Part shown: piece after piece, positions 1 through 7,783 of the stretch
How positions within the stretch are numbered: position 1 is the stretch's first letter
Layout of the letters: every line of letters starts with the position of its first letter
Assembly (NCBI GenBank): GCA_964402115.1
Contig: CAYOBW010000071.1
Location: 1-27,565 of the forward strand
Origin: CAYOBW01 sp964402115
GTDB lineage: Bacteria; Verrucomicrobiota; Kiritimatiellia; UBA8416; CAYOBW01
DNA length: 27,565 nt
Reading direction: 5' to 3'
Position numbers and translations under genes: made by a program
Notes under the pieces: model-generated
Databases searched by the model: none
What the model was told of the DNA's origin: nothing
What the model saw: the letters and a program-made list of their open reading frames with translations, nothing else

Positions 1-21
1 ACCGCTGCCACCACCCACACT

Positions 22-945
22 CTACGCCGCATGGGCGTCGCGCGTCCACTCCCTCAAAAGCTCGGCGGGCAGGGGCGGCACGGCCCCGTGCTTGGAACAG
101 ACAAAAGCGGCCAACGCGTTGGCCCGCCGGTTGATCAGGTCCAGCGGGTCCCCGTTGAGCAGGCCCACCACGACTGCCGCCGTGAAGGCATCGCCCGCGC
201 CGACGGTGCTGACCACGGAGACCGCTGACGGCGCGGCGAAACTGGAGGCGCCGGGCGACAGCATGACCGCGCCGCGCGGGCCGCAGGTCAGCACCGCCAG
301 CCGCAGGTCGAAGGTCCTGACCAGGCTTGCGAGCTGCTCCTCGACCCCGCCGGCGAGGTCCAGCAGCGGGGCGAGCAGCGCCAGTTCCTCGTCGTTGAGC
401 TTCAGGACATGGGCGGACTCCAGCGCGGCGAGAATGAGCGCGCGATCGTAGTAGCGCTGGCGGAGGTTGATGTCGAACACCCGCAGGCAATCGCGGGAGG
501 TCTCGCGCACGAAGCGCCGGATCGTCTCCCGCGACGCCGCGCTGCGTTGCCCCAGCGTCCCGAAGCAGACCGCGTCCGCGCGCGCGGCCAAGACTCCGAG
601 CGCGTCGCTCCACGGGATGCGGTCCCACGCCACGCCCTCCCTGATCTCGTACGCCGGCTTGCCGGCGGCATCCAGCGTGACCAGCACCACCCCGGTCGCC
701 GCGCCGGCGCGCTGCGCGAGGCCGGTCGTGTCGACGCCGTGCGCCCGGAGGAACGCCAGCGCGCGCCGCCCGTGATCGTCGTCGCCCACGCAGCTGACCA
801 CCGCGGCGTCCGCGCCGAGCGAGCGGCAGTGGCAGGCGAAATTGGCCGGCGCCCCACCGAAAGCCTCGCCTTCGGGGAAGACGTCCCAGAGCACTTCACC
901 CAGCCCGACAATGCGCGCCGGGCGCCTGTTCTCCCTGTCTTTCAT
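22..945 (-). CDS. PfkB-family sugar kinase, probably fructokinase
   Basis: This 307-aa cytoplasmic kinase is expected to phosphorylate fructose released by the neighbouring fructan hydrolases, using ATP. The N-terminus reads IVGLGEVLWDVFPEG followed by GGAPANFACH, the sugar-binding signature of bacterial fructokinases. The C-terminal PfkB signature STVGAGDAF is present at about residues 247-254, with the catalytic Asp in GAGD. No signal peptide or membrane segment is visible. An in-frame GTG at 966 overlaps the upstream GH32 stop as GTGA. I prefer the ATG at 945, because GGGAG (951-955) lies 5 nt upstream and family members usually start just before the IVGLGE strand. It is the last gene in this direction within the window and is tightly linked to the GH32 gene. 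Sugar specificity is inferred mainly from context; a related ribokinase or 2-keto-3-deoxygluconate kinase activity is less likely. Confidence 0.9.
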   Translation of the reverse strand: MKDRENRRPARIVGLGEVLWDVFPEGEAFGGAPANFACHCRSLGADAAVVSCVGDDDHGRRALAFLRAHGVDTTGLAQRAGAATGVVLVTLDAAGKPAYEIREGVAWDRIPWSDALGVLAARADAVCFGTLGQRSAASRETIRRFVRETSRDCLRVFDINLRQRYYDRALILAALESAHVLKLNDEELALLAPLLDLAGGVEEQLASLVRTFDLRLAVLTCGPRGAVMLSPGASSFAAPSAVSVVSTVGAGDAFTAAVVVGLLNGDPLDLINRRANALAAFVCSKHGAVPPLPAELLREWTRDAHAA

Positions 946-962
946 CGTGACTCCCATGCTGC

Positions 963-3410
963 TCACGGCTTCCAGGCGGACTGCATTTCGTACACGTCGA
1001 GCGTGACGGCCCGGGCCTCGCCGCCGCGGCTGGACAGCTCCAGCGCAAGGTTGTCCGCCGGCGGGTGGAACTGCATGGGCATGTACGCGCGGCCGTCGTT
1101 GCCGAACACGTCCACGGACATCCGATCCACGAGCAGGCGCAGGCGCACCTTGCCGTCGACCAGTTTCAGGGCCGCCCGCCGATCTCCGCAGCGCAGCTCC
1201 TGCTTCTTCGCGTCGTAGACCACGGGGAAGCCGCGGACGCTGAACCCGACCTCCTCCGCCCCGCCCGGCGCGAGTTCGGCGGCGATGTCGAACAGGTCGC
1301 CTTTCAAGCCGGCCAGGAGGTTCTCGTCAGGCTTCACCGCCGCGTCCTTCCAGCCGTGCTGCTTCGCTCGCAGCGCCTCGAGCTCGCGCACCGGGTACGC
1401 GGAGAGGCGCAGCCCCTCCTCCGTGGTGCGCAACGTGAGCGCCACGGGGAGGCCCAGCATCTGGTTGAACGGCATGCCCGGCATACTCACCTGCCCCCAC
1501 GGGACGAGCACGCGGCGGCCGTCCGGCACGCCGTTGAAGGTCTGCGACGCGTAGAAACAGTTGCCGAAGTTGAGCGGGTGCGGACCGGACTCCGGCACGA
1601 ACGTCTTGCCGTCGAAGCGGCCGACCAGGTAGAGCGCCTTGCCGCCGTAGAACACCCAGCGTGTGCCGGCCGGCGTTGTGCCGGGCGCCGCCGCGCCATC
1701 CGGCGCGGACGGATCCACGGCGATCTCGAAGAACTCGGGGCACTCCCCATCGCCCGGCAGATTCACATCGCAGAGGCGCGTCCAGCTCTTCAGGTCCGGC
1801 GAATCGAACAGCGCGTAGGCGTTGCCGTCCAGGTACAGCGCCATGACCCACTTCTGCTGCGGCGCATACCAGATCACCTTCGGATCGCGGTTGCCGCCGA
1901 CGATATGCGGCAGGACCGGGTTCTTGGCATACGTCGTCCACGTGCGTCCCCGGTCGGTGCTGTAGGAGAGGCACTGCGAGAACGGCACGCCCTTCGACTG
2001 CCGGCCGGTGCCGCCTGCCGCCGTGTAGATGCAGACAAGCGCCTTCTCGGCGCCGGACGCGAAGCCGGCCGTGTTGCCCTCGTCCACCACGGCGGAGCCC
2101 GAGAAGGCCGTGCCCTGCTCGTCGGGGTAGATCGCGTCGTCCAGCTCCCGCCAGTGCACGAGGTCCGGGCTCACGGCGTGCCCCCAGTGCATGTTGCCCC
2201 AGCTCCAGCCGTAGGGGTTGTGCTGGAAGAAGAGGTGGTACTCGCCCTTATGGTAGACGAGCCCGTTGGGATCGTTGTTCCAGCCGCGCCGCGGCGAGAA
2301 GTGGAACTGCGGGCGCAGGGCCTCGCGGTAGAGCGTCTCCGCGCCCTTGAACGTGTCGGAAACATCGATGGCCCGCAGCGCTGGAGAGTCCGCGGGCAGG
2401 CGGTCCACCCGCACGGTGAGCGGCTTGCCCTTGAACGGCGCCAGGTCGAGGAACGCCCACCAGTCGGGCTCGCCCTCCGCCAGCTCGATCTCGAAATCGC
2501 GCGCCACGGCGCCGTCCACCACCACGCTGACCCAGCGCTTCGGCGCGCCGTTCTTCACGGGGAGGTTCAGGTACTTCCGCGTGGCTGCCAGCGTGCGCTC
2601 GGCGCGGCCCGCGTCGCGCTTCAGCTCCAGGCGCCACTTCGCCTGCAGGTACTGGACGACGGACTGCCGCTCCGCGCCGTCCAGCGCCCGATCGAAGACG
2701 AGGAGCTCGGCGATGTCGCCGGTCAGGCACTCCCCGTTGTTGGCGAACTTCGCCCCCACCCGCGTGCCGCCCGTGCCGACGTTCTGCGCCGCCACGTCGA
2801 TCGAGCCGGTCTCCTCGTCGTTGCCGTTGTCGAAGAGGTGGACGTTGCGGCTGGGCTTGCCGTCCAGAACGAGCGCCGTCAGCCGCCACGCATTCGCCGT
2901 GAACGGGGCCAGGTCGTGCGCGTCGTTGGCTTCGCCGTTGAAGCCGTAGGCGCCGTCAACCGCCAGCAGCGCGGCGCGCGTGCCGCGGGCCATCGGCGCC
3001 TGCGACTGTTCGAAGACCACCTGCGCCCCGGCGGCCTTGCGCGGCCGCCAGACGGCGATCAAAGTGAAGGCATCGCTGCCGGCGGCGAGCACGGCTTCAC
3101 CCCCCAGCCAGTCGTCCGCACCGTCGAACGTCAGCACGTTCCGTGCGTTCAACGCCTCGACGCCGGCGCGAGGCCTGCTGGCCGGCGCGGCCTGCGTGAC
3201 ATGCCGCCCGCTGCCCGACTTGTCGTGCCATGCCTCCACGAACCCCGCCTGGGCCGCCTGGATGACCGTCGCCGCGTCGCCGGCGTCCAGCCACAACTTG
3301 CAGCCGCCGATATCCGTGGGCTGACGGATGGCCGCCTGCGCTCCACAAACACCCGCCGCCACCGTCACCGCGGCCGCCCAGCCGCACCCCGCTTGCTTCA
3401 GCTTCTTCAC
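963..3410 (-). CDS. Secreted GH32 fructan hydrolase (levanase/exo-inulinase type) with N-terminal LamG-like domain
   Basis: The 815-aa exported enzyme is predicted to hydrolyse beta-fructosyl linkages in levan, inulin or sucrose. A signal peptide (MKKLKQ plus hydrophobic core, ending near AQA at residue 26) is followed by a LamG/concanavalin-like domain (about 27-265), a linker beta domain (about 270-360) and the GH32 five-bladed propeller. The GH32 triad is visible: WNNDPNG at 377-383 (nucleophile D380), RDP at 508-510 and ECPEFF with acid/base E556. The C-terminal beta-sandwich ends with the typical LRLLVDRMSVDVFGNDG strand. The start is GTG. An in-frame TGA two codons upstream rules out a longer form, and the signal peptide rules out a shorter one. 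The start and its weak AGGTG ribosome site lie inside a tandem-repeat array. The LamG-like domain is nearly repeated in the protein encoded at 5819-7753. Exact linkage preference cannot be read from sequence. Confidence 0.95.
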   Translation of the reverse strand: MKKLKQAGCGWAAAVTVAAGVCGAQAAIRQPTDIGGCKLWLDAGDAATVIQAAQAGFVEAWHDKSGSGRHVTQAAPASRPRAGVEALNARNVLTFDGADDWLGGEAVLAAGSDAFTLIAVWRPRKAAGAQVVFEQSQAPMARGTRAALLAVDGAYGFNGEANDAHDLAPFTANAWRLTALVLDGKPSRNVHLFDNGNDEETGSIDVAAQNVGTGGTRVGAKFANNGECLTGDIAELLVFDRALDGAERQSVVQYLQAKWRLELKRDAGRAERTLAATRKYLNLPVKNGAPKRWVSVVVDGAVARDFEIELAEGEPDWWAFLDLAPFKGKPLTVRVDRLPADSPALRAIDVSDTFKGAETLYREALRPQFHFSPRRGWNNDPNGLVYHKGEYHLFFQHNPYGWSWGNMHWGHAVSPDLVHWRELDDAIYPDEQGTAFSGSAVVDEGNTAGFASGAEKALVCIYTAAGGTGRQSKGVPFSQCLSYSTDRGRTWTTYAKNPVLPHIVGGNRDPKVIWYAPQQKWVMALYLDGNAYALFDSPDLKSWTRLCDVNLPGDGECPEFFEIAVDPSAPDGAAAPGTTPAGTRWVFYGGKALYLVGRFDGKTFVPESGPHPLNFGNCFYASQTFNGVPDGRRVLVPWGQVSMPGMPFNQMLGLPVALTLRTTEEGLRLSAYPVRELEALRAKQHGWKDAAVKPDENLLAGLKGDLFDIAAELAPGGAEEVGFSVRGFPVVYDAKKQELRCGDRRAALKLVDGKVRLRLLVDRMSVDVFGNDGRAYMPMQFHPPADNLALELSSRGGEARAVTLDVYEMQSAWKP

Positions 3411-3576
3411 GGTTCACCTGCTCACTGTTGACTGTTCACTGTTCACTGTTGACTGTTCACTGTTCACTGTTGACTGTTCACGGTTCACCTGCTCACTGTT
3501 GACTGTTCACTGTTGACTGTTCACTGTTCACTGTTGACTGTTTACTGTTCACTGCCCACCGTTCACCGCTCACTGC
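3408..3576. repeat. Heptamer tandem-repeat array (CACTGTT/GACTGTT)
   Basis: Most of the 173-bp spacer between the GH172 and GH32 genes consists of 7-bp units, CACTGTT and GACTGTT. They are arranged in a 21-bp higher-order pattern, with two perfect 21-mers at 3423-3443 and 3444-3464. A 36-bp block at 3408-3443 recurs exactly at 3479-3514, 71 bp away, and includes the variant units CGGTTCACCTG. The units decay toward the GH172 stop. The array covers the GH32 GTG start and its ribosome-binding region, so the 5' end of GH32 translation is built from repeat sequence. Confidence 0.95.
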
Positions 3577-3583
3577 CATCTCG

Positions 3584-5764
3584 TCACGGTTTCTCCAATA
3601 CCACGCAATCGAGCCCGAAAAAGAACTTCGCGCCTCGCGCCGCAGGATTGGCTCCCGCCACCTCGGCGCGCAGCGTGAAGCGGCCGTCGCGGGGCGTGAA
3701 CACGCCCAGGTCCACCCGCGGGCCGGGCTGCACGCCGTCGGCATAGCCGTCGAAGCCGGCTGCCGACGGCTGGCCGTTGACCGTGAAACGCAGGATGCCG
3801 TAGTCGGGCGCCTGCGTCGCGTGGAGCACGAACCGGCGCGGCGCGGCGTCGGGCGCGGGCAGGTCCAGTTCCACCGCATCGCCGACCGCCCCGGCCTTGC
3901 CGAGCAGGTGCACGCCGCCGCTCCAGCGCGCGCGGTCCCAGGGCGCCATGTCCTGCGGCTCGACGGGGAAGTCCCGCGACTTAGCCCGCACGGCCATGGT
4001 TTCGCACTCAAGCGCGCCGGGCTTGCGCGGGGCGCCGGCCGCCAGGGCCTCCGCCAGCGTGGGAACCGGCCGCGCGACCGCGTCCGGCTGCGGTGCCACG
4101 TTGCACGTCGCGCCGGGGAACGCGTACCAGTACGTCGTGGCGGCGTACGTGAGCCGCGTGGGGGCCCACGACATCAGCTCGATGTCGAACTGCAGCGAGC
4201 GCTGGAACGGGATGCCGTCCAGGTTGCGCGTGCGGGTCAGCACGTTGTGGCCCTGCGTCATCTTCTGGTCCACGCGCACCTGGTTGGCGAAGGGCGTCTG
4301 CATGAGGCCGCGCGGCGCGAAGGAGTAGTTGTAGTAGTCCTCGGTGCCGGTCCCCTGGTGCGAGGGAAACGGCTCGGCGTCCACCCGGATCTTCTCGTCG
4401 CCCTCGCCGTACCAGGTGGCGACGGGGTTGAAGAGCGCGAGGTTGTCGCCGACGTAGACGCCGCGGCCGGCGATCCGGATGTAGTTCCAGTCGCGATGGG
4501 GCGGGGTCGCCAGCTCCGCTTCGTAATGCCACGCCGCGTGGAAGTGCATCGAGCGCTCGTCCCACGTCCAGGGCGCAACCGTCGCGCGGAGCGAGACCTG
4601 CACGGGCTGGTCACCGAGGTTGGCCAGCGCCAGGCGCGCGGTCGCCCGGTAGGGCATCACCCAGCGGCAGGCCATGACCCCGTTCGTCCGCACGGTGCGG
4701 TACCAGCTCTGCAGCGCGTTGACGCCGACGCCGCTGCCGAAGAAGTCGCTGGCGGGGCACCAGATCGTCGCCTCGCCGTCGCAGTGCATCCGGACGACGA
4801 CGGCGCGCAGCGCGTGTTCGAGCCGCGCGGGATCGTCCGCCCGGAGGCGGAACGCGAGCGCGCTCACGGCGGCAGGACCCGGCGGCAGGTCGAGCGCGGC
4901 TGCGGCGCCGGGCGCAAGCGCGCGTTCGAGCGAGACAGACTCGGTGCCCGGCTCGCGAGGACGCTCGCCCCCCATTCCAGCGGGCGGGAGCCGTGTGGAG
5001 GGCGAGCGTCCCCGCGAGCCGCTGTCGGCCGTCGCGCCGGGGCCATCGCCCGGAAACGGCGGCGGATCGAGCAGCACCTCGCCCACACGAGCGATGAGCG
5101 GGCGGGCGGTCTCGAACGCGTCCCGCGTGAGCGTCTGCACCGCCGTACCCGGCGCGTAGGTGCGGTAGTTGATCTGGTAGTAACGCGGGCCGGCGGGCGC
5201 CGCGCCCTCCTCCCACGTGACCTTGGCGTGCCGCGCGTACGGGATCGGCAGGTAGAGCGTGTTGCCGCCCAGGTCAGCGGGCGTGTAGCCGGGGTGCGGC
5301 TGGGCCAGCGGCGGGGCGAGGTTGAGGTCGCCGGCGAGCAGGTCGTAGGCGGGAAAGGTCAGCACGGGCCCGGGCGCGCCGTCGAGGTAGATGCGCAGCG
5401 TGCCGCGTTTGTGCTTGTCCGTCGTGAGCCAGAAACGGACGATGGCGCCGGGGCCGTCAGCGTCGAGCATGACCTGCTCCCTGCGCCCCTGGTGCTCCTC
5501 CGCCCGGCTGAACTGGCTGCAGTCGCGATTGGCGAACCAGCCGGGCTGGTCCGGCGCCACCTGCTCGCGGTCGTAACTGCTGGCCTGCCGGCAGGTGAAC
5601 GCCGGCTCCGGCCAGCGGGCGACGGCTGCGGTGTTCGTCAGCTCCGCGAGGAGCGCCGCCAGGGTAACCGGTTCGTCCGGGGCAGCCGCCTCCGCGCCGG
5701 CCGCGCAGAGCGCGCCCACGGCCAGCGCGACCGCCACAACCCGCCATGTCCGGAACATCCGCAT
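3584..5764 (-). CDS. Secreted GH172 (DUF2961) family enzyme, probable alpha-D-fructofuranosidase / difructose-dianhydride-type activity
   Basis: The 726-aa exported protein has a signal peptide (MRMFRTW, hydrophobic core, AGAEA near residue 26) followed by a DUF2961 domain. Recognised family features include ASSYDRE, DADGPGAIVRFW, GTLRIYLDG, WYGEGDEKIRVD (451-462) and GTGTEDYYNYSF (471-482). Glu454 and Glu475 are 21 residues apart. From memory, that matches the spacing of the catalytic pair E270/E291 reported for the founding GH172 enzyme of Bifidobacterium dentium. A C-terminal beta-sandwich (about 590-726) resembles a carbohydrate-binding module. Known GH172 members act on alpha-D-fructofuranosides, including difructose dianhydride I, or on alpha-D-arabinofuranosides. 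Adjacent GH32 and fructokinase genes favour fructose here. AGGGGG lies 6 nt before the ATG. Residues 249-272 are encoded by a palindromic repeat. The alternative is a D-arabinan-active GH172 subfamily. Confidence 0.9.
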   Translation of the reverse strand: MRMFRTWRVVAVALAVGALCAAGAEAAAPDEPVTLAALLAELTNTAAVARWPEPAFTCRQASSYDREQVAPDQPGWFANRDCSQFSRAEEHQGRREQVMLDADGPGAIVRFWLTTDKHKRGTLRIYLDGAPGPVLTFPAYDLLAGDLNLAPPLAQPHPGYTPADLGGNTLYLPIPYARHAKVTWEEGAAPAGPRYYQINYRTYAPGTAVQTLTRDAFETARPLIARVGEVLLDPPPFPGDGPGATADSGSRGRSPSTRLPPAGMGGERPREPGTESVSLERALAPGAAAALDLPPGPAAVSALAFRLRADDPARLEHALRAVVVRMHCDGEATIWCPASDFFGSGVGVNALQSWYRTVRTNGVMACRWVMPYRATARLALANLGDQPVQVSLRATVAPWTWDERSMHFHAAWHYEAELATPPHRDWNYIRIAGRGVYVGDNLALFNPVATWYGEGDEKIRVDAEPFPSHQGTGTEDYYNYSFAPRGLMQTPFANQVRVDQKMTQGHNVLTRTRNLDGIPFQRSLQFDIELMSWAPTRLTYAATTYWYAFPGATCNVAPQPDAVARPVPTLAEALAAGAPRKPGALECETMAVRAKSRDFPVEPQDMAPWDRARWSGGVHLLGKAGAVGDAVELDLPAPDAAPRRFVLHATQAPDYGILRFTVNGQPSAAGFDGYADGVQPGPRVDLGVFTPRDGRFTLRAEVAGANPAARGAKFFFGLDCVVLEKP
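4949..5021. repeat. Palindromic repeat element inserted in frame within the GH172 coding sequence
   Basis: A 21-bp arm at 4950-4970 is the reverse complement of 5000-5020 with a single mismatch, a further C/G pair outside it (4949/5021) and a loop of about 29 nt. The positions 4949-5020 span exactly 24 codons (residues 249-272 of the GH172 protein). They translate to an Arg/Pro/Ser-rich stretch containing RGRSPST on one arm and GERPREP on the other, unlike the surrounding beta-rich domain. I recall similar peptides recurring in unrelated PVC proteins, but cannot search here. No second copy was seen in this window. Confidence 0.85.
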
Positions 5765-5780
5765 CCGCAGCCCCCTTCGC

Positions 5781-5813
5781 GGCGCCCGCCCACGGCGCCG
5801 GCGCCTTGGCGCC
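5781..5813. repeat. Cluster of four GGCGCC palindromes between operon genes
   Basis: The 54-bp spacer between the LamG-protein stop and the GH172 start contains GGCGCC at 5781-5786, 5794-5799, 5800-5805 and 5808-5813. Each copy is self-complementary, so several mutually exclusive GC hairpins can form in the mRNA just upstream of the GH172 ribosome site (AGGGGG). It could modulate relative expression or simply reflect GC-rich sequence. No U-tract follows, so a classical terminator is not supported. Confidence 0.5.
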
Positions 5814-5818
5814 CTGCT

Positions 5819-7753
5819 CTACCTGACGACCAGGACCGTCCCCGTCTCGAGTGTCTGAAAACGCAGGTAGTCGAACTCGACCACCGGGCTGGCGGTGTTG
5901 ACCCACCCCTTCGCCAGGAGCCCCACGTACAGCAGCGTCCGCCCGGGCAGCGCACGGCTGCCGGCGGAGGTCCAGCTCAAGCCATCCTCGCTGTACAGGA
6001 AGGTGTAGGTGTCGTTCCTCCGGTCGATGCGCAGGGCCACGCTGTTGACCGCGCCGCTCAGCGCGTTGATGGCCGCGCCGAAGGTCGGGCCTTCCACCCG
6101 CAGCCCCGCTTCCATATAGGGTCCGAACATCACGGCGTCGGCGGTCACGGCGTCCTTGTCGGCAAAGTCCAGCACCAGCCCCGCGTGGTTGCCGATGCCG
6201 GCGTAGGAGCGGGCCGTGATGCGGGTCTCGAGCGTGAACGGCAGGGCCGGATCGACGGGCAGGCGCACACGGGGCGCCCGGTTGACGAACCACAGGTCGT
6301 AGTTGTCGGCGGCGCCCGGCACGGACGTGCTGGTGTCGATCGCCAGCGTGCCCGTCCCCGTCAGTGCCACGCGCGGATCGTTGAAAGGGCGATACACGCC
6401 CAGGGCCGGGTCCAGCCGCGGTCCCGCAAAATCCGTGTAGAAGCTGCGCAGCCGCGGCTCCTCGGCGATGCGGATGTAATCGACATTGACGATGCCCCAG
6501 CCGCCCGCGTGGTTATCCAACACAACGAACCGGACGTTGCGGCCCATGAGGTCGCCCACGTTCCACAGGTACTCGCGCAGGGTGTCCGAGTAGGCGCCGG
6601 TCTCCTTGCGCGCAAAGACCCAGGCACCGGGCGCGGCCTCGACTTCCAGGCGGAGCTGGCATTCCGCGCCGGCCGTGACCTGGTGTCCGCCGCCCACGCG
6701 GGCGCGGATGGTGTTGCCGGCCAGCCGCAGGGACGGACTGGTCAGCGTCCCGACCACCTCGTCGCCCTGCCAGCCCTGGTTGCCGCTCTTGTCGTTCTCG
6801 AACGTGCCGACGAACCACACGCCCGACTCCGCGAAGGCGCGGCGGGAAGAGCGCGTGGGTTGCGTGTCGAAAGCGGTGCCGGTCTTCGTCCAGTCCGCGG
6901 GCAGGTTGCCATCCTCGAAATCGAAGACCAGCAGGTTCCGGGGCGTGGGGCTGACGCCCATGGCCAGCGCCCACTTCTGCTGAAGGTAGTAGAGCACGTC
7001 GTTGCGTTCGTTGTCGGGCAGGACCCGGTCGTAGACGACGATCTCGGCCACGTCCCCGTCCAGGTTCTCGCCGTTGTTCGTCAACTTCGCCCCCACGCGC
7101 GTGCCGGTGGCGCCGAGGTTCTGCACCGTGATGTCGATGTTCCCGAGGACCTCCGCATTTCCGTTATCGAACACATGCACGTTGCCGTTCACGCCCGCAT
7201 TGCCGTCCACCACCAACCCGGTCAGCCGCCAGACGTCGGCCGCGAAGGGGATCAGCGTGTGGGCGTCGTTCAGCTCGCCGTTGAACCCGTACGCACCGCC
7301 AACCGACAGCAGGGATGCGCGCGTGCCCCTGGCCAGGGGCGCCTCGGACTGCTCGAAGACCACCTGCGAGCCGGTTGTCTTGCGCGACCGCCAGACGGCG
7401 AAGTAGGTGAAGTCGTCATCGCCGGCAGCGAGCACCGCCGCGCCCGCCAGCCAATCGTCCACGCCATCGAAGGTCAGCACGTTCCAGCCGCCCAGCGCCC
7501 GGACGCCCGTGGCCGGCTGGTTGGCGACCGTGGCCTGCGTGACATGCAGACCGTTGCCGGACTTGTCGCTCCACTGCTCCACGAAGCCGGGATTCCCGGC
7601 CTGGACAACCGCCGCCGCGTCAGCCGCATCGAGCCAGAGCCGGCACCCCGCCAGGTCGGTGGGCTGCCGGATCGCGGACCGGGCCGCCGGCGCCCCGCCC
7701 GCGAGCAACCCCAGCGCGACGATGCGGCCCGCGGCTGCTGTTGACCCCTTCAT
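5819..7753 (-). CDS. Secreted LamG-domain protein with levanase-type accessory domain; no catalytic domain seen
   Basis: This 644-aa protein has a signal peptide ending near ARS, then a LamG/concanavalin-like domain (about 28-266). That domain closely matches the N-terminus of the GH32 enzyme: both share IRQPTD, the WLDA strand, NVLTFDG.DDWL, VVFEQS and AYGFNGE. A second beta-sandwich (about 275-431, FDFEDG...DNHAGGWGIVNVDYI) has the pattern I associate with accessory domains in GH32 levanases and inulinases. A third (about 436-636) resembles DUF1349/concanavalin-type C-terminal domains. No GH32 triad or other hydrolase motif is visible, so I infer a fructan-binding protein. The start is chosen at ATG 7753, 7 nt after GGGAGG (7761-7766); ATG 7756 is equally plausible and ATG 7780 less so. 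It lies 30 bp downstream of the PATR-protein gene, in the same operon. No membrane anchor or sorting signal was found at the C-terminus. Confidence 0.85.
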   Translation of the reverse strand: MKGSTAAAGRIVALGLLAGGAPAARSAIRQPTDLAGCRLWLDAADAAAVVQAGNPGFVEQWSDKSGNGLHVTQATVANQPATGVRALGGWNVLTFDGVDDWLAGAAVLAAGDDDFTYFAVWRSRKTTGSQVVFEQSEAPLARGTRASLLSVGGAYGFNGELNDAHTLIPFAADVWRLTGLVVDGNAGVNGNVHVFDNGNAEVLGNIDITVQNLGATGTRVGAKLTNNGENLDGDVAEIVVYDRVLPDNERNDVLYYLQQKWALAMGVSPTPRNLLVFDFEDGNLPADWTKTGTAFDTQPTRSSRRAFAESGVWFVGTFENDKSGNQGWQGDEVVGTLTSPSLRLAGNTIRARVGGGHQVTAGAECQLRLEVEAAPGAWVFARKETGAYSDTLREYLWNVGDLMGRNVRFVVLDNHAGGWGIVNVDYIRIAEEPRLRSFYTDFAGPRLDPALGVYRPFNDPRVALTGTGTLAIDTSTSVPGAADNYDLWFVNRAPRVRLPVDPALPFTLETRITARSYAGIGNHAGLVLDFADKDAVTADAVMFGPYMEAGLRVEGPTFGAAINALSGAVNSVALRIDRRNDTYTFLYSEDGLSWTSAGSRALPGRTLLYVGLLAKGWVNTASPVVEFDYLRFQTLETGTVLVVR

Positions 7754-7783
7754 CATGGAACCTCCCGTGCCAGGCCGCACGGA

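Noticed and set aside
3408..3576. CRISPR array in the heptamer region
   Set aside because: Units are 7 bp and contiguous with no unique spacers of constant length, and there are no cas genes.
3821..7744. A plus-strand open frame of about 1300 codons opposite the GH172 and LamG-protein genes
   Set aside because: It is antisense to genes with clear signal peptides and family motifs, is Arg/Ala/His/Val-rich without domain signatures, and is explained by GC-rich third-position bias on the real strand.
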